Assembly: GCF_050219315.1 (NCBI RefSeq)
Contig: NZ_CP116939.1
Location: forward strand, 2,604,001-2,668,000
Source: Megasphaera_A sueciensis
GTDB taxonomy: Bacteria; Bacillota; Negativicutes; Veillonellales; Megasphaeraceae
Direction of reading: 5' to 3'
DNA: 64,000 nt
Below are positions 63,161 through 64,000 of the stretch, one piece after another. Both the position numbers and the translations under genes were made by a program. The notes under the pieces are model-generated. The model had not been told where the DNA came from. It did no database searches and was given only the letters and a program-made list of their open reading frames with translations. The stretch's first letter is position 1, and each line of letters opens with the position of its first letter.

Positions 63161-63348
63161 TAGGAGAATTCGTTAGAAAACTGATTGAAAATAGTGTTTT
63201 TATAAAACTGTGCAGATATTGCTTCCCGTTTTTTTACGATATATGTTAACTTCAAAATACTGAATATTCAACTTCACTGGTCACATATCTTTATTTGATA
63301 TATAATAATACGGATGAAAGATTAGAGTATTTTATTGGAGGAATGCTA

Positions 63349-63861
63349 ATGTCTCATATTATTACATTAGAAGATAAAGAACCCAAAATAGATGCAGACA
63401 CTTTTATTGCTGATACGGCAGCCGTAATTGGGGATGTAAAACTTGCAAAGGGAGTCAGTATTTGGTACAATACTGTTCTTCGCGGGGATGATAATACGAT
63501 TACTGTCGGCCGTTACACGAATATCCAAGATAATACGACGGTTCATCCGCAGGCAGATCAGTCGATGGAAATCGGAGATTATGTCCTTATTGGACACAAT
63601 GCGATTATTCATGGATCTAAAATCGGCAATGGTTGTTTAATTGGTATGGGAGCTATGCTCCTTGGATATTCTGAAATTGGAGAAAACTGTATCATTGGTG
63701 CAGGAACACTTATTACACAAAATAAAAAAATACCGCCTAATTCTATGGTTTATGGTAATCCTGCACATATTGTCAGAAAAGTGACACCCGAGGAAATCGC
63801 TGAGGTAAAAGAAGACGTGCTAGGATATTATGAAAATGCAAAAAAGCAAATGGAGAGATAA
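63349..63861 (+). CDS. Gamma-carbonic-anhydrase-family hexapeptide protein
   Basis: A 170-residue left-handed beta-helix protein with hexapeptide repeats (VIGDVKLAKGVSIWYNTVLRGDDNTITVG, then IGDYVLIGHNAIIHGSKIGNGC). Metal-binding histidines of the YrdA/PaaY family are visible in TVHPQ, GHNAIIHG. Whether it hydrates CO2 or has another activity is uncertain in this family. The ATG at 63349 has GGAGGA 7 bases upstream; an in-frame ATG 54 bases earlier lacks one. It overlaps no neighbour and precedes an alcohol dehydrogenase gene by 4 bases. Confidence 0.88.
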   Translation: MSHIITLEDKEPKIDADTFIADTAAVIGDVKLAKGVSIWYNTVLRGDDNTITVGRYTNIQDNTTVHPQADQSMEIGDYVLIGHNAIIHGSKIGNGCLIGMGAMLLGYSEIGENCIIGAGTLITQNKKIPPNSMVYGNPAHIVRKVTPEEIAEVKEDVLGYYENAKKQMER

Positions 63862-63865
63862 TGTC

Positions 63866-64000
63866 ATGTTTACATACGAAATGCCAACTAAATTGTTTTT
63901 TGGGAAAAATTGTATTGCACAATCAGGAGATTGTTTGGCGCAGCTGGGTAAAAAAGCATTACTTGTTACGGGATACCATTCAGCTAAAATTAACGGTTCA
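63866..64000 (+). CDS. Iron-containing alcohol dehydrogenase, 3' end outside window
   Basis: ATG at 63866 opens a frame that continues past the window end. The 45 visible residues (FTYEMPTKLFFGKNCIAQSG, then LAQLGKKALLVTGYHSAK) match the N-terminus of group III iron/butanol dehydrogenases, where the strand KALLVTG begins the nucleotide fold. It is coupled to the preceding hexapeptide protein gene. Substrate cannot be inferred from the fragment. Confidence 0.8.
   Translation, partial: MFTYEMPTKLFFGKNCIAQSGDCLAQLGKKALLVTGYHSAKINGS

Overview
The window is an AT-rich bacterial chromosome segment with dense, strand-switching operons. Two T-box leaders, an ywlC/rpiB/upp housekeeping block, strong AGGAGG ribosome sites and Rho-independent terminators point to a Firmicute. 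Anaerobic 4-hydroxybutyrate and acetoin catabolism together with extensive sigma-54 use would suit a Negativicutes or clostridial anaerobe. The exact genus is inference and cannot be settled here. No phage, plasmid, CRISPR array or intact insertion sequence was seen; the only mobile-element trace is a probable group II intron 5' fragment near 9.8 kb.

Layout. 1-3231 (+): end of an aromatic amino acid operon (aroC, pheA, aroE, aroK). 3312-8442 (-): a ydiB / ydiN-like / aroD shikimate-quinate cluster followed by a separate Old Yellow Enzyme-type flavo-iron-sulfur reductase; a LysR regulator lies divergent at 8840. 10141-12436 (-): a flavodoxin-ferredoxin protein and a PAS sigma-54 activator. 12560-19465 (-): an eight-gene operon encoding an NfuA-like scaffold, a Cys-rich/MaoC fusion, an acyl carrier protein, a metallo-beta-lactamase-fold hydrolase, LuxE-like and LuxC-like enzymes, an adenylating ligase and a sigma-54 factor (RpoN) as last gene. 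20023-28736 (+): a 4-hydroxybutyrate-type cluster (AbfD dehydratase, CoA transferase, permease, unknown protein, FMN hydroxyacid dehydrogenase, two metal-dependent alcohol dehydrogenases). 29054-36596 (+): a carboxyltransferase subunit, tRNA-Pro(GGG), a T-box with acetolactate synthase, and dnaE. 36728-39286 (-): a cation efflux protein and a second RpoN. 40043-46604 (+): the acetoin dehydrogenase complex with an embedded MFS transporter; acoR converges on it. 48822-51465: lipB, lipA and a zinc alcohol dehydrogenase. 52051-57542: rpmE, yqhQ, prfA, prmC, ywlC, rpiB, upp. 57748-60000 (-): metA and metY behind a Met T-box. 60559-61410: rplM and rpsI. 61.4-63.3 kb: small unknown genes and RNA structures. 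The window ends with a gamma-carbonic-anhydrase-like gene and the start of an iron alcohol dehydrogenase.

How it fits together. The most notable unit is the 19.5-20.0 kb intergenic region. It carries two divergent, near-consensus -24/-12 sigma-54 promoters, one reading into the LuxC/LuxE/ACP operon and one into the 4-hydroxybutyryl-CoA dehydratase cluster, with repeated TGCAAC/GTTGCA elements between them. The leftward operon ends with its own rpoN, and a PAS-type sigma-54 activator lies just beyond it. This suggests a self-contained sigma-54 regulon joining 4-hydroxybutyrate metabolism to an acyl-to-aldehyde reduction pathway without luciferase. A third clear sigma-54 promoter drives the acetoin genes, with AcoR as the likely activator and lipB/lipA next door supplying lipoate.
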